Shown one piece after another: positions 10,160 to 23,699 of a stretch of DNA of 64,000 nt. The stretch's first letter is position 1. Each line of letters opens with the position of its first letter. The position numbers and the translations under genes are program-made. The DNA comes from Stephania yunnanensis. Taxonomy: Eukaryota; Streptophyta; Magnoliopsida; Ranunculales; Menispermaceae. The stretch lies in assembly GCA_039657365.1 (NCBI GenBank), contig CM077582.1, positions 47,751,818 through 47,815,817 on the forward strand, in the 5' to 3' direction. Below the pieces are notes generated by a model that saw nothing but the letters and a program-made list of their open reading frames with translations, did no database searches and was not told the DNA's origin.

Positions 10160-10694
10160 ACATCAAAAGGTACAAGATTTCCACCACGTCATAATTAAAG
10201 TTGAACTTGCTTTGCTTTTTGGCGCTCTGCAGCCAACGAAGTTGGGTCAAACATATTGACGTTGTCTAGAATTTGCAATTTTAACCCACTAATATATTTC
10301 GACACTAATTGGTCACGATTCTTTTAAAGGTCATTTCTAGAAACTAATTAATAAAACTCCTTAATATTTTCATCAACCGATTTCCCTCATGTCTAAGATT
10401 CTAGAATCATTGATACATCAAACGTTGAAAGTTGTGTGATAAAAGTTCAATCCTCATATGCTTTTTATGCTTCTCCTATAAGGTAATTTTCTCCAATCCC
10501 ATTATGTTCCGAGTTAATTTTTATTGTTGCCACACGCAAAATCTGGTCACCACCAATTGCACACGATGTTTCTTAAGCACATTTTTGAATTTCAATATTT
10601 CTTCAACTATTGCCAGCTAGTCCAGGAATTCTTCAGGCAATAGTATGCCTTGGAATTCTAGAATCTCTTTTTTCATCCCAGCCTCCCTAGCGCA
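10160..10694 (-). pseudogene. G2 gag, C-terminal portion left of the L1 insertion
   Basis: Minus-strand sequence from 10690 downwards matches the G1 gag domain (EFQGILLPEEFLD corresponds to EFHGTLQPEEFLD), with several stops and a short deletion in the conserved Trp-rich block. It is cut at about 10694 by L1. The N-terminal portion continues at 14685-15008. Confidence 0.82.
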
Positions 10695-12382
10695 TGTCAA
10701 ATGCGTCAATAAAATAAAAACTTCTAAGCCAAATATTTTGTAGAATAGTTGCGAAGGGTCGATCCCACAGAGATTGATAGTCTTTCTTAAGTAAAAAACA
10801 AAGAAAAGAAAAATTGGGGGGTTTTGAAATAAACTAATTTAATTAACTAATCTAAAATAAACTAAATAAATAAAATAATTAAAAATAACTTTCAAATAGT
10901 TTCAAGAAAACTCTTAAGTAACAAGTACATCTACGGTTCCATAAATTAGGATCAAGATTCAATGGCAATCTTGATCTTCAATTTTTCCAAAAAAGTTATT
11001 AATTTAAATTCTCCCAGATTAGCTATAGAAAATCGACATCTCCCAGAAACTCCTCATTCCCCTAATATCGATAGCCAGGACGTCCGCCACTACCTACTTC
11101 CCTAATTAATGTATAACCATAGACATCCACTAATCAGGTTTAACACACTAACTGCAGTAATTAGGATATGTGGGAACACTAATCTTAAATAACAAGATTG
11201 CGTCCACTTCCAGATCACATCCACTTTCGATTTAACCTAGATTTAGTTGTTGCATACTCAAGAATTGAAAGGGCTTTATGACAAACAGGCGAGCGTTTGT
11301 CACTTTATTGGTCCAAAAGCACAATTACACGAATACTAATGGTCTAAATAACTATAGGTTGTCCCCCTAAAAGCATGCACTCGCCACATACATACTCTAG
11401 ATTTAAACTATATTCATTAAAACCAATAACAACAAAATAGGAGACTAAATTAAATTAAATAATAAAATAAAAAATCTTACATAGCATGCCGTGAATCCAA
11501 ATCTCGACTTGCTTCACCTCCAACCTAGGCAATTGTCGAGAGAAGTCAATGTTAAAAATATAATAGTCCGTGTTTCTACAATAAAACTTAAGGTTTCTAA
11601 TATATAAAACTACTAAAAACTGTTCTCGAGAGGTGAAAGAAACTAATTTTGGGGTTGGGGAGGTAACTCGTGTGCCGAGGAGCATCTGATGGTTGCTGGG
11701 CGTTTTCTGCACTGCTTAGGACACGTGTTAACGGCCAATTAGGTGAGCAGCTAGAACCAGCTAACGTGGCATTATCTGATCGGAGGATAACTGTTCCCGT
11801 GACGGGGTTTTATGCGTGGAGGCTCGACATATGGCGGGCACGAGGTGGCGTGAAAGTCGCATGAAATCGGCAAAAATTTGGGAGACGGTGCTGACGCACA
11901 TCCCAAGGAAATCGAAGAGCTGCAGAACGAGGAGAAGAAATGGTTTGTGACACTATGTAATGTGATGGTGATGTGGTGGCTCCTGATTGAAGGAGAAAAC
12001 GGAGACCGCTGATGTGGCTTTCTCCATAGGTTGAAAGAATTGTCGATGACAATGTGTAGGCATGAGGAAACGAGGTGGGCCAATGGACGGCAGACATGTG
12101 GCATGTTGTGGCGCATTGGACCAATAGAATGCTGCTACGTGTTAATTGGTCTGCTGATCCTCTATGCTACCCACCGTACAGCACGTAACTAGAGGCAAAT
12201 AGTATAGCGTCCGATCAATGCATGTAAATACTCCATTTTTAGTATTTTTTCACCTCGAATTTAACCGGACAATCCGTTTTACCTGAAAATGACCAATAAA
12301 TATAATTAAATATATATTTTAGAGACTTTTCACCTTAAATATATTAAAATAAATCACTAAACACATAAATAATGACTTATCA
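10695..12382 (-). repeat. L1 3' LTR (long form)
   Basis: About 1.69 kb. The right part matches 14085-14684 and ends GACTTATCA in both copies. The left 1.1 kb has no partner in the other LTR. A tRNA-like segment is at 10738-10768. ORFs within it are not conserved and are not annotated. Confidence 0.72.
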
Positions 12383-14060
<1,678 letters not shown>

Positions 14061-14079
14061 ATCCCCAGTAACGGCACCA
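14061..14079 (-). promoter_or_regulatory. L1 primer-binding site, tRNA-Asp
   Basis: The sense strand reads TGGTGCCGTTACTGGGGAT, two mismatches from the complement of the tRNA-Asp 3' end (TGGCGCCGTTGCCGGGGAT, recalled), five bases after an LTR end in CA. Confidence 0.82.
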
Positions 14080-14084
14080 AAAAT

Positions 14085-14684
14085 TGATGCGCGCTGAACG
14101 CGTGGTGTTAGGCATGGAGGTTCGACATGTGGCGACCTAGAGGCGGTTTGAATGTTGCATGAAATTAGCGAAAATGTAGGAGACGATGTTGATGCACATC
14201 CTGAGGAAATCGAAAAGGTGTTGAACTCGGAGAAGAAATAGTTTGTGACATTGTGTAATATGATGGTGACATGGCGACTCTTGATTGGAGGAGAAAATGG
14301 AGACTGCTGACATGGCGCTCTCCTATTGGTTGAAAGAACTACTGATGACTCTGTGTAGGCATGAGGAAACGAGCTGGGCCAATGGACGGCTGACATGTGG
14401 CACGTTAAGGCGAGCTGGACCAATAGAATGCTACCACGTGTTAATTGATCTGCCGATCCTTTATTCTACCCACCGCATCGCACATAACTCAAGGCAAATA
14501 GTTCGACGTCCGATCAATGCATGTAAATAATCAATTTTGAGTATTGTTTTCACTACAAATTCTACAGCGCACTCCGTTTTACCTGAAAATGACCAATAAA
14601 TATAATTAAATATATATTTTAGAGACTTTTCACATTAAATATACTAAAATAAAGTACTACACACATTTAAATACTGACTTATCA
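14085..14684 (-). repeat. L1 5' LTR (short form)
   Basis: 600 bp, TGATAAGTCAG...GCGCATCA on the sense strand. It matches the right half of 10695-12382 but lacks the adjacent 1.1 kb. Confidence 0.82.
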
Positions 14685-15008
14685 CTTCAACTGCTTACGA
14701 TCGACATCCACAACACGTGGTCTAAAATGCCTTTGTAAAGCTTCAAAGTATTCCTCCTCCCTATCAAAAGAAACATCTCCTTTCGTCCCTTCTTCGACAA
14801 AAGGTTCTTTATGATGGTTTCGAATAGGGTTTCTGGCCGAAGCCTTTGAAAACAAATCTCCAAATCCTGTGGTCATTTGATCCAATATCGCTTATGGGCA
14901 CTGATGCGCTTCAAACAATTACATAAATCACCATTTGTTCCGAGCCTGAGTTACCCTTTCATAGATATCTTGAACTCCTTATTGGTTTTATTTCTTCTTT
15001 GGCGCCAT
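14685..15008 (-). pseudogene. G2 gag, N-terminal portion right of L1
   Basis: The start is an ATG at 15008-15006, soon after the PBS, with a basic MAPKKK start like that of G1. A stop follows at once. 14885-14682 encodes RNPIRNHHKEPF and a HFRPRVVDVDR block that correspond to positions in the G1 gag. Homology then stops at the L1 LTR end and resumes at 10694. Confidence 0.84.
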
Positions 15009-15035
15009 GATTATCTCCAAATTACGGTTGATGAA

Positions 15036-15048
15036 GGCTCTTATACCA
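15036..15048 (-). promoter_or_regulatory. G2 primer-binding site, initiator tRNA-Met
   Basis: Sense TGGTATAAGAGCC, one mismatch from the initiator-Met PBS, two bases from the LTR end GCATTA. Confidence 0.85.
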
Positions 15049-15050
15049 AT

Positions 15051-16699
15051 TAATGCACCAAGGGTATTCCAAATTGAATTGTTGAAAAAACCATGAACAA
15101 ACAATTTAGGGCAAGAACATAATCAAAGTTATTTACAGGGGAGCATTCAATTGAGATTTTGGTGGACTTTTGGTTACTTTTAATTACTAAAAAAACTTAA
15201 ATTTATTTAATTAAAACTTTTAGAGAGTTTATAAAAGTAAAGTGTATTCAATGTGAACTTTTATAGATTTTTTAAAAGTCTATACATTTTTTAAGATATT
15301 CAATTTAAACTTTTAGATTGTTTATAAAAGTAAGGTGCATTTAATTTTTCGGTGACTTTTGTGGTTTGGTTATAAGTCTCGACTATTGTAGACTTTTTGT
15401 ATAAAAATAAACATAAAGAAATCTTCAACTTCATCTCACCACAACCCAGAAACTTTTAGAGACTTCAAATTTTGTTGGTTCCCTTATTCAATAAGGACTT
15501 CATTGTTCACAAGGTATTTTCTTATGAATTGTTTTTATCAACTTCTCCAACCATTCCACAACTCATGGATTTCATTGCTCACTCATTATACTCTAATATC
15601 TATGTTGAAGAAAATAAAATGATATTTTTAGTAACAAGATCTCATTCTTGCATCATTGCACATTTTTATAGGACTTTTTTTACAAAGAAGTTTCATTTGT
15701 TAAATGTATAATTATAATCTCAAAAAGTAAAATATTATTATTTTTCGATCGAATAATATTTTTTTCAAATACAAGAAGTGCATTCTAAGAAATTTAAACT
15801 ATCATTCTTAAGGAAAAAATATAAGTTTTTTTATTTAAGTAAAATAAAAGTGCATAAGTTTTGCACAATGATCTTACTTTGTTTTTTTGCCACTAAAACA
15901 TAATTCATTTACCTATTTGTTTTGTTGATATTTATTTACTTATTTGTTATGTTACTATCTTGATATTAATTTAATAATATGTATACATGATTTTTTTTAT
16001 TAAAATACAAAAATGCTTTTTAAAAAATTAGTAGTCGTTCTTAAGCCAAAGAAATATAAGTATTCATATTATTTTATAATAAAGTGCAAAATATTTGTTT
16101 CAAAATAAAAATCAGAAAAATTTAATAGTATCAATCAAAAACATGTTTAAGAAGTCCAAAAAAGTCTTTAAAAATCTTAAATGTTAATAAAAGTCATCAA
16201 AATGAAGTTTACATAAAAGTTTATCAAAGTCTTTAAAAGTCTACGAAAATCTACAAACTTCATAAAAGTCATACACTTATAAAAGTAACCTAAAGTCTAT
16301 TAAAATCTCAATTGAATATACCCCTGTTAATTAATTTATCAAAAAACTAAAGAATTACATATAAAAGAGTGTTTTATATAGCAAAACCATAATTTTTGCT
16401 AAAAATAGTAAATGTCTAAAAAACCTAAACCCTATACTAGAAACTCCTATTAAGAGTTATAGCCAAACTAAAATATTTCAAAAATAGCAAAAACATAATT
16501 TTGAGGGTCTAAACGAGGAATTTGGACAAAAAACGACGTTTTCATTGCAAAGCAGTGAGTTTTAATTAGCACGTCGTTTCCAATAAACCCGTGTCCTCAT
16601 AACACCAAAATTTTATGTTTGGACCTTTCAAAAGTCAATAAAAGTTAATTTCAATCACACTTTTCCAAGAAAGTGTTCGCCACTTCTTGGACTGCATCA
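15051..16699 (-). repeat. G2 5' LTR containing M1
   Basis: LTR sequence at 15051-15135 and 16327-16699, about 458 bp without M1, homologous to 6170-6688. It ends TGCATCA at 16699. Confidence 0.88.
15136..16326. mobile_element. M1: non-autonomous TIR element with TTA duplication
   Basis: The ends are inverted repeats. The left begins CAGGGGAGCATTCAATTGAG and the right, inverted, begins CAGGGGTATATTCAATTGAG. Similarity continues for about 45 bp (ATTTT..GACTTT.GGTTACTTTT). TTA flanks both sides (15133-15135, 16327-16329). A 3-bp TTA duplication suggests PIF/Harbinger ancestry (inference). At 1.19 kb it carries no transposase I recognise. An unrecognised 79-codon ORF lies at 15472-15711. Subterminal ATTCAAT and ACTTTTA motifs repeat near both ends. 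The G2 3' LTR has no such insert at the matching place. Confidence 0.85.
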
Positions 16700-16704
16700 C
16701 TTAC

Positions 16705-17168
16705 TTTTGAGTTTTATAGGTTGTTTGAAGGAAAATGAGTGTTTCAAACAATTTTGGGGGCAAAGTCAAGCTTAAATCAAAAAGTCATTAGCAGAAGTGT
16801 AGGAAAATATACATAAGGCACCAGAAATGCACACACGATGCCTGATTTTGTACTGACGTAGTCACCAACTATGCCAGATCTGAATTTTCCCAACTTACTC
16901 CTTCGACTTGCTATTTTCATCCCACACCGTCCCTAAAACCATTCCTTAATAACCAAGGCATCAATGACGATGCTTGATTCACATAATAGAAGTTTTGAAA
17001 CTTTTTATGAAACTCTTATTCCCAAAATTTGTTATTCTTGTACCCAACACACCTATATAAAGTAATCTCCTCAACGGATGAAAATACATTGTAATTTAGA
17101 GTAATTTAGGAGTAGAGAAAGGTAGAGAAGCCATGTCTAACTAGGTTTTTTAATACCAAGGCCGAGGA
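16705..17168 (+). repeat. G3 5' LTR, piece b, with core promoter
   Basis: Resumes the LTR after G2 and matches 31312 onward. A TATA box, TATATAAAG, lies at 17054-17062. It ends at C1. Its last five bases, GAGGA, are the left C1 target copy. Confidence 0.9.
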
Positions 17169-19035
17169 TGTTTGACTAAGTGGTTAGTCATTTTTACTCC
17201 ACGAGAATTTAATGGCAACAAACAAAGTGAAAGTATACTAATATGTTTATCAAGTGTGTTTGAGTTAGTCAAAGTTTATAGAATATCACATCTAAAGTGT
17301 TCAAGCCATAGAAGTTTAAGATTTGGTCCATACGAGGAAACGAAGACGAAAGATGATATTACATGTTGTAACATTGATGTAAGGTACAAAGGTTCATTTA
17401 CGCAAGCCTAATGCATTAGTTCATGCATATCATATTTTTCTAATCGCTTTTCAAGTTTCAAGTTTCAAGTGATCATTTATAGTTTTAAATGAAGCTCACC
17501 CTTTAAATCGGTATTAAAAGTTCAAACTATGTTAAACCATGTTTTTATATTCTCATTATACTTTAAAAACCATTGTGAAAGTTTTCATAAATGATAAACT
17601 TGTTTTGAAAGGTTTTTGAAAAGAAAAATTGTGTATTTGCAGAAAAGCCCCTATGTAAGTCATGAAACTGGGATTTTTCATTTTCGAGATTTGTGAAAAC
17701 ATTGGAACTACCTAACCAGTTCTATGACCTTTAACAAACATGTATAACATGTTATAAGAGGTTTGGTAGGCCTCGGATGTGATAAGGGGTCGCTAACACT
17801 AAGGCCAAAAATATTTATTTTGAGGCCACTGATAGTTAATGCGTTAATAGTGATATTAGCGTGCTAATTGCAAAGTTAGCGAGCTAATGAGGATTAGCAT
17901 GCTAGGTCCCAATATTAGCGCTAATTGCTTTTCTGACTGCTTTTTTACAAAGCTGAAAATCACACTTTAATTTGAATAAATGATCAAAACTGAGCCCTTG
18001 GATCTCTAGAATAGTAAAAAACTATTAAAAAGGAATGTAGAATATTCTCAATTCACTTAGAACATTCTATTGTCTTGTCAAGTAAGAAAACCCTATTGTA
18101 CTCATTGTTTTCAAAGAAGAAGCTTGGATTTTTGTGTGTTATCACTAGAGTCTTTTGAGGCAACCAAATCACTCTCGAAACCACTATTATTGAGGCATTC
18201 TAAAGCTTACAACATCAACTCCAAAACTGATATTCAAATCACTCTCTCGGGGTTGTAAGAAAGTCCGATTTCTTAGCTTTTCTTGTGCTTAAATTTCATA
18301 TTTTTGTGTGCTTGACTTGTGGAAATCATTTGTTGTATTCTTTAACATAGTTGTCTTGGGTTTTATACTCTAACTTGATTTACTAAACCCTAGGACTGGT
18401 TTGGACAAGAATTTGAGCTTAAACTTGATTTTTATTAAACTTCTTGTTCTTTGGATTTGAAATCGAATTTGTTTTAATCGATTCATTTGAAATGGTTTCT
18501 CATTTGAAATTTGCAAAAATCAGTGATATACTTGCATTTCTCATTTGTTCTCATACTTGCATGCATTAGAGTGGTTAGGCCCTAGGAGGCTTGCTTGTAT
18601 TTGAATTTGGTGTTGTTTTAGTTTATAAAATGAATTTGATTATTTTCATCAATTCTTTATAAGTGGCTGATTGTAAGACTTAGTGGGATTCGAAAGGAAG
18701 ACCTACTTGAATTTAGGCATAAACCCTAGTTGCGGCTAGATAGGAAGTCTTAATTTGTGATTAGGCATTTTGGCTTGTATGCTTAGGTTGTAATACTTAT
18801 TGGCAATATAAGTGGGGGTTTGAAAAAACTAACTAGAGAGGTTAGGTAGTGGAGGTAGATCATTGGAGTGAACCATTATAAATTGCGTCTCTTTCCATCT
18901 CTTATATCCCCTTCATCTTGTATTGTATTCATTCTTGCGTTTGAGTGAGCTAATAGCATATTTATTATTGAATTATTTTAAAAAGATGATAACTTCTCGA
19001 TACACCTAATTCACCCCCTCTTTGGTGTGGTTTCA
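17169..19035 (+). repeat. C1 5' LTR
   Basis: 1,867 bp, TGTTTGACTAAG...GTGTGGTTTCA. It contains a cluster of TTAGCGTGCTAA-type palindromes at 17855-17924. Confidence 0.93.
18877..18883 (+). promoter_or_regulatory. C1 LTR TATA box
   Basis: TATAAAT in ACCATTATAAATTGC. The 3' LTR has CTCTATAAATGG at the matching place (26637-26643). It is the likely core promoter, about 150 bp before the LTR end. Confidence 0.6.
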
Positions 19036-19037
19036 AT

Positions 19038-19054
19038 TGGTATAAAAGTGGGTT
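19038..19054 (+). promoter_or_regulatory. C1 primer-binding site, initiator tRNA-Met (degenerate)
   Basis: TGGTATAAAAGTGGGTT, two bases after the LTR. Two mismatches in the first 12 bases relative to the initiator-Met PBS. Confidence 0.75.
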
Positions 19055-19098
19055 ATTACTCAAAGTATTACTAACATATCTTTAAGTGTTTTTGTGTA

Positions 19099-20234
19099 AT
19101 GATGCAAACGTTAGATCTAGCTCGCCTTAGGGAAGGCAACTTCTCAAGTAGGCCTCCGTATTTTAATGGAACCAACTATGCATATCGAAAAGTAAGGATG
19201 AAGTTCTACATGAGGGTGGAAAGTAGAATTTTATAGGACTCAATTTAGAATGGGTACACTCCACCGAACATTCCTGTAAGAGAATACACTGCAGATGAGA
19301 CTAAGATTGAGCTCTCAAATGATCAAGCCATGGATAATTTTTTTACGCATTAAGTGAGAATGAATTCAACTGAGTTAGTGCTTGTCAAACAGCCAAGGAA
19401 GTGTGGGAGAAGCTTTGGGTACACTATGAAGGTACACTTCAAGTGAGGAAGACAAAGTTGAGAATCTTCGAGGTGCATTATGAGACTTTCCAAGTTGGCT
19501 CTGATGAAGACATAACCACTTCCATCACTCGGTTCACTAAGCTATTGAATGAGATGAAAATTCTTAAAAAAAAACTATGATCAAGGGACTTTGGTGTACA
19601 ATTCCTTAGAGGCTTGCTTAAGGAATGGGATGCCAAGAAGTATGATATCCAATCGGCACAAAACATTAGAGGACACTTTTGATGCCTTATGTAAAGAACT
19701 AACAGTCCATGAATTTGAACTAAAGGACAAGCTAGATTGGAAGCATTGAGTGGGGGTACTAAGAGTTTAAGAAAAGATATTTCTTTAAAGGCAAATTGTC
19801 CACCGGCTCCATTGGTTGAGATCATTGAAGATGCGGAATCTAGTGATGACAATGATCTTGAGGAGGAAGCAGCCATGTTCTCAAAAAAGCTCAATAAGGA
19901 TATGTACAAGCGAGACAAGTAAAAGAAGAAGTTCAAGAGTGGAAGCAAGGGAGGAATGTCAAGTGAGACCATATGCTTTAGGTGTGGCAAACTGGGCCAC
20001 ATCAAGGCGGAATGCAAGTCTAAAAAAGTGTTGGACAAGAAAAAAGGCAAGAAGAGCTTCAAGAAGACATGGGATGATTCCTCTTCATCAAGTTCTCAAT
20101 CCGAATCGAAAAGTAAGAAAGCAATACTTTGTCTCATAGTACAAAGTAAGGTAAACTCTAATGATTTCAATTTTGATGATGTTGATAATTTGGATAATGT
20201 TCCTAATGTTGATGAACTGACGAAAGAATTGTAA
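19099..20234 (+). pseudogene. C1 gag with zinc knuckle
   Basis: The likely start is one of two adjacent ATGs at 19099 or 19102. The N-terminus reads RPPYFNGTNYAYRKVRMKFY, typical of copia gag, and is followed by stops near 19233 and others. The middle (19330-19700) is broken by stops and frameshifts. 19956-20234 encodes a CCHC knuckle, CFRCGKLGHIKAEC, then a Lys-rich stretch and a Ser-rich linker. An intact product would package element RNA in cytoplasmic particles. Confidence 0.85.
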
Positions 20235-20315
20235 ACGAGGTCAAAAAGACCAAACAACTCAAAAAAAGCTTGACCAGAGTCACAAAATGAGACTATTAAT
20301 AATCTTCAAAACGGC

Positions 20316-20750
20316 TTGAATCAAGTCCTAAAGGAGAGAAATGCTTTAGTCAAGGTAGTAGAGGACTTGACTAGCACGGTGCACAAGTTCACCAATGGTA
20401 GAGAGAAGTTTGACATGATGTTGGGAGCACAACAACGTGCACTCAACAATAGAGGCATAGGCTATGAAGTGAACTTGTTGAGTTACGAGAAATTGCTAGA
20501 TGGTGTTTGTAAATGCTCAAAATGCAATAGGTCTCATGCGGTTGGGAAATGTGCCTTACAAAAGGCCAAAATGGATAAACTAATATGGGTAGTTAAGAAT
20601 GTTTATGATACTAACTTTCTTAGACCCAAAGGTGTTTGGGTACCGAAATCTTGTATTTTTCCATTATGTAGGATGCGAGGAAGAGCACTCCATGGTACTT
20701 GGATAATGGGTGCTCAAGACACATGACCGGAGATGCACATCAATTAATTG
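20316..20750 (+). pseudogene. C1 gag-protease linker and protease active site
   Basis: 20316-20726 is open and includes a second Cys/His-rich patch, CKCSKCNRSHAVGKC. In another frame, 20690-20735 encodes the copia protease start WYLDNGCSRHMTGD. The usual catalytic triad DSG or DTG reads DNG here (codons 20702-20710). A frameshift separates the two parts. With a Ser-to-Asn change in the active triad, processing of the polyprotein would be expected to fail. Confidence 0.82.
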
Positions 20751-20889
20751 AATTAAATCAACATGATGGTGGAAAGGTCACATTTTGAGGACCACAACAA
20801 AGGAAAGATTATATGCCTTGGAACCATTAGTAACGATTTACTTTCCATTTCTAATGTTTATCTTGTTGATGATTTGAAACATAACTTGC

Positions 20890-22016
20890 TTAGCGTTAGT
20901 TAATTGTGTGACAAGGGATTTCATGTCATGTTTGAATCATTAAAATGCATTGTTATGAATGAGAAGCATGAAAGTCTATTTGTTGAATATAGAGATAAGA
21001 ATGTTTATACTATTAACGTTGATGAGATGCATATGCAAAATGTTTCATGTTTAAGTGCTCAAAGTGAATGTGATGCATGGCTGTGGCATCGTAGACTAAG
21101 AAATTCTAGCATGGAAAACTTTTCCAAATTGACCAAGCATGATCTTGCCAAAGGTTTACCTAAATGCACTTATAAGAAAGACAAGGAATGTGAACCTTGT
21201 ATCCTTGGTAAGCAAGTGAAATTGTCATTTAAGACGAAAGTAACAAGTGATGTGACTAGAACATTATAACATATCCATATGGATCTGTTCAGACCCACCC
21301 AAACATAAAGTTTACGGCGTAAATCATATTGCTTTGTTATTGTTGATGATTTTACTAGGTATACATGAGTTTATTTTCTAGCTCATAAGCATGAAGTGTT
21401 TAATGTGTTTTTGAGATTTTTTGCTTTGGTTGAGAATGAGAAGGGGTATAAAATTACCATCTTTATGAGTGATCGGGGTGGTAAGTTTGTCAGTAGGAAC
21501 TTAGAAGAGTTTTGTGCTAAATAAGGATACATATACCAACTATCTTCTCCTAGGACACCACAACAAAATGGAGTTGTAGAAAAAAAGAATATGACCCTCC
21601 AAGAGATGTGTATGACCATGCTAAATGAGAACAACATAACTAAGCACTTTTGGGCCGAAGCCATTAACACAGCGTGCTACATTTTCAATTGGGTAAATGT
21701 CCGAAAGCAAGTGAAAAAGACTCCTTATGAACTATGGAAAGGCTGAAAGCCTAACATAAGTTACTTCAAGATGTCCGATTGCACTTCCTATGTTCCAAAT
21801 GATAAGGATCATTTGACCAAATTTGACCCAATGTCCACTGTGTGCACATTTTTAGGCTACTCCATGCATTGCAAAGCATATAGGGTGTTCAATAGATCAA
21901 CCAAAACCTTAGAGGAGTCGATTCATGTCAAATTTGATGAAGTAGATCCCAAAGTGAGAATGACGCATACCTTGGAAAAATTGAGGATTGATGATGATGA
22001 TGATGTCACCTTATGA
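20890..22016 (+). pseudogene. C1 integrase
   Basis: 20904-21269 is the GAG-pre-integrase and zinc-binding region: AWLWHRRLRNSS, then CEPCILGKQ. The core continues in broken frames. First Asp in HMDLFRPT (21270s), second Asp in SDRGGKF (about 21470), Glu in PQQNGVVEKK (about 21560). All three catalytic residues are readable, but stops at 21267, in the next 40 codons and near 21525 break the ORF. The C-terminal part at 21771-22016 includes CTFLGYSMHCKAYRVFN, the usual copia integrase tail. Confidence 0.88.
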
Positions 22017-22188
22017 GGTGAGACCGGAACCCAAACTAGTGCACCTGAGAACTTTAAACTTCTTATAAGTCATTCCTCCCAACAAATTATAGGAGATCCA
22101 AACAAAAGAGTAACCACTAGGTCATCATTGCACCGAGATGAGGGACACATAGCTTTTGTATCACAAACTGATCCCACCAAGATAGACG

Positions 22189-23118
22189 ATGCCTTGGGTG
22201 ATGCGTTTTGGATCATGGCTATGCAAGAGGAACTATGTCATTTTCGTTAGGAATAAAGTATGGACACTAGTACCTAGACCTAAAGACCATACTTTTGTAG
22301 GCACCAAATGGGTCTTCAGAAACAAAAAGAGTGAGAAAGATGAGATTGTGGGGAATAAGGCTAGGTTGGTTAGACAATGCTATAATCAAGAAGAAGAAAT
22401 TGACTATGAGGAAGCCTTTGCACTGATAGCAAGACTAAAAGCAATTCAAACGTTGCTTGCTTATTCTTGCTACAATGGTTTTCTACTATACCAAATGGAC
22501 GTTACAAGTGCATTCTTAAATGGCTTCATCAATGAAGAGGTATATGTAGAACAACCACTGGGTTTTGAAGACCATGATCCTCCAAGTTATATCTGTCATC
22601 TTCAAAAGGCCTTGTATGTATTGAGACAAGCTTTTAGAGCTTGGTATGACAGACTTAGTGCTTTTCTACTTGACAAAGGGTTCAAGAAAGGAACGCTAGA
22701 TCCTACTTTGTTCATTTTGATTAGAAAGCGTGGCATGCTACTTGTTCAAATTTACGTTGATTATATTATCGTTGGGTCATACAATACACACTTATGTGAT
22801 GAATTCTCATCATTAATGAACAATGAATTTGAAATGAGCATGATGGGTGAACTAACATACTTCATAGGTTTGCAAATTAAGCAATCCAATCATGACATTT
22901 TCATAAACCAAGCAAAGTATGTGAGGGACATCTTAAAGAAATTCAAATTTGAAGATTTGAAAGCATGTGACACTCCTAGCAACTCCACCGTCAAAATGGA
23001 CAAATACCAACTAAGAAAATCCATAGATCCTAAACTTTACCGCGACATGATTGGTAGTCTACTATACTTGATGGCTAGTAAGCCCGATATTATGTTTAGT
23101 ATGTGTTTATGTGCTTGA
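22189..23118 (+). pseudogene. C1 reverse transcriptase with mutated catalytic motif
   Basis: 309 codons open. After a frameshift near 22240 the copia RT begins at KVWTLVPRP. Landmarks are GTKWVFRNK, QMDVTSAFLNG (first catalytic Asp kept) and IYVDYIIVG, where the second Asp of YVDD is Tyr (TAT at 22762-22764). GSLLYLMASKPDI marks the C-terminal side. A stop at 23116-23118 separates it from RNase H. Loss of the second Asp should abolish polymerase activity, so this copy can move only in trans, if at all. Confidence 0.93.
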
Positions 23119-23680
23119 TTTCAATCCAAACCTAATGAATCTTACTTGAAATTTGTTGAGAGTATATTTCGCTATCTTAGTCGGACATAAGATTTGAGAT
23201 TGTGGTTCAACAAAGCAAAGAGTTTTGAACTTCGAAGCTTTGTTGATTTCGACTATGCGGGGAGTCTAGTGGATAGGAAAAGCACTTTCGGTTTTTGTCA
23301 TTTGCTAGGAAACTCACTTATATCATGGTTTAGCAAAAAACTAAATTCCGTTGCTTTGTCTATGGCCAAAGCCGAGTATGTAGCTGCCAAAAGTTGTTGT
23401 GCTCAAGTCTTGTACACGAAACAAAAACTTAAGGATTACCTAATCCAAGTGGGTTGTGCTGAGATTTTTTGTGATAACGCAAGTACAATCAACATATCGA
23501 GAAATTCAGTGTTACACTCCTGCACCAAGCACATTGAGATTAGGCACCATTTTCTTCGCAATCAAATCCAAAAACGCGATGTTAAACTAATCTATGTGCC
23601 TATGGAGGACTAACTAGAGGATATCTTCACTAAGCCATTGCCTATAGACCAATTTTCTAAGATTCGGCGTGAATTTGGCA
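23119..23680 (+). pseudogene. C1 RNase H and pol C-terminus
   Basis: Homology resumes after two stops. 23194-23613 encodes RNase H with FVDFDYAGSLVDRKST (first Asp), SMAKAEYVAAKSC (Glu) and IFCDNAST (Asp). The tail HIEIRHHFLRNQ is followed by a stop at 23611 and then EDIFTKPLP in frame, the standard copia pol end. All catalytic residues are visible. Confidence 0.9.
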
Positions 23681-23699
23681 TGTTTTGTGAATCGATCCA

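Noticed and set aside
10690..10694. A 5-bp target duplication for L1
   Set aside because: GCGCA on the left and CTTCA on the right match at two of five bases, too few to claim.
11670..12124. Three overlapping ORFs of 64-114 codons
   Set aside because: They lie in the L1 3' LTR. The matching part of the 5' LTR does not keep the frames.
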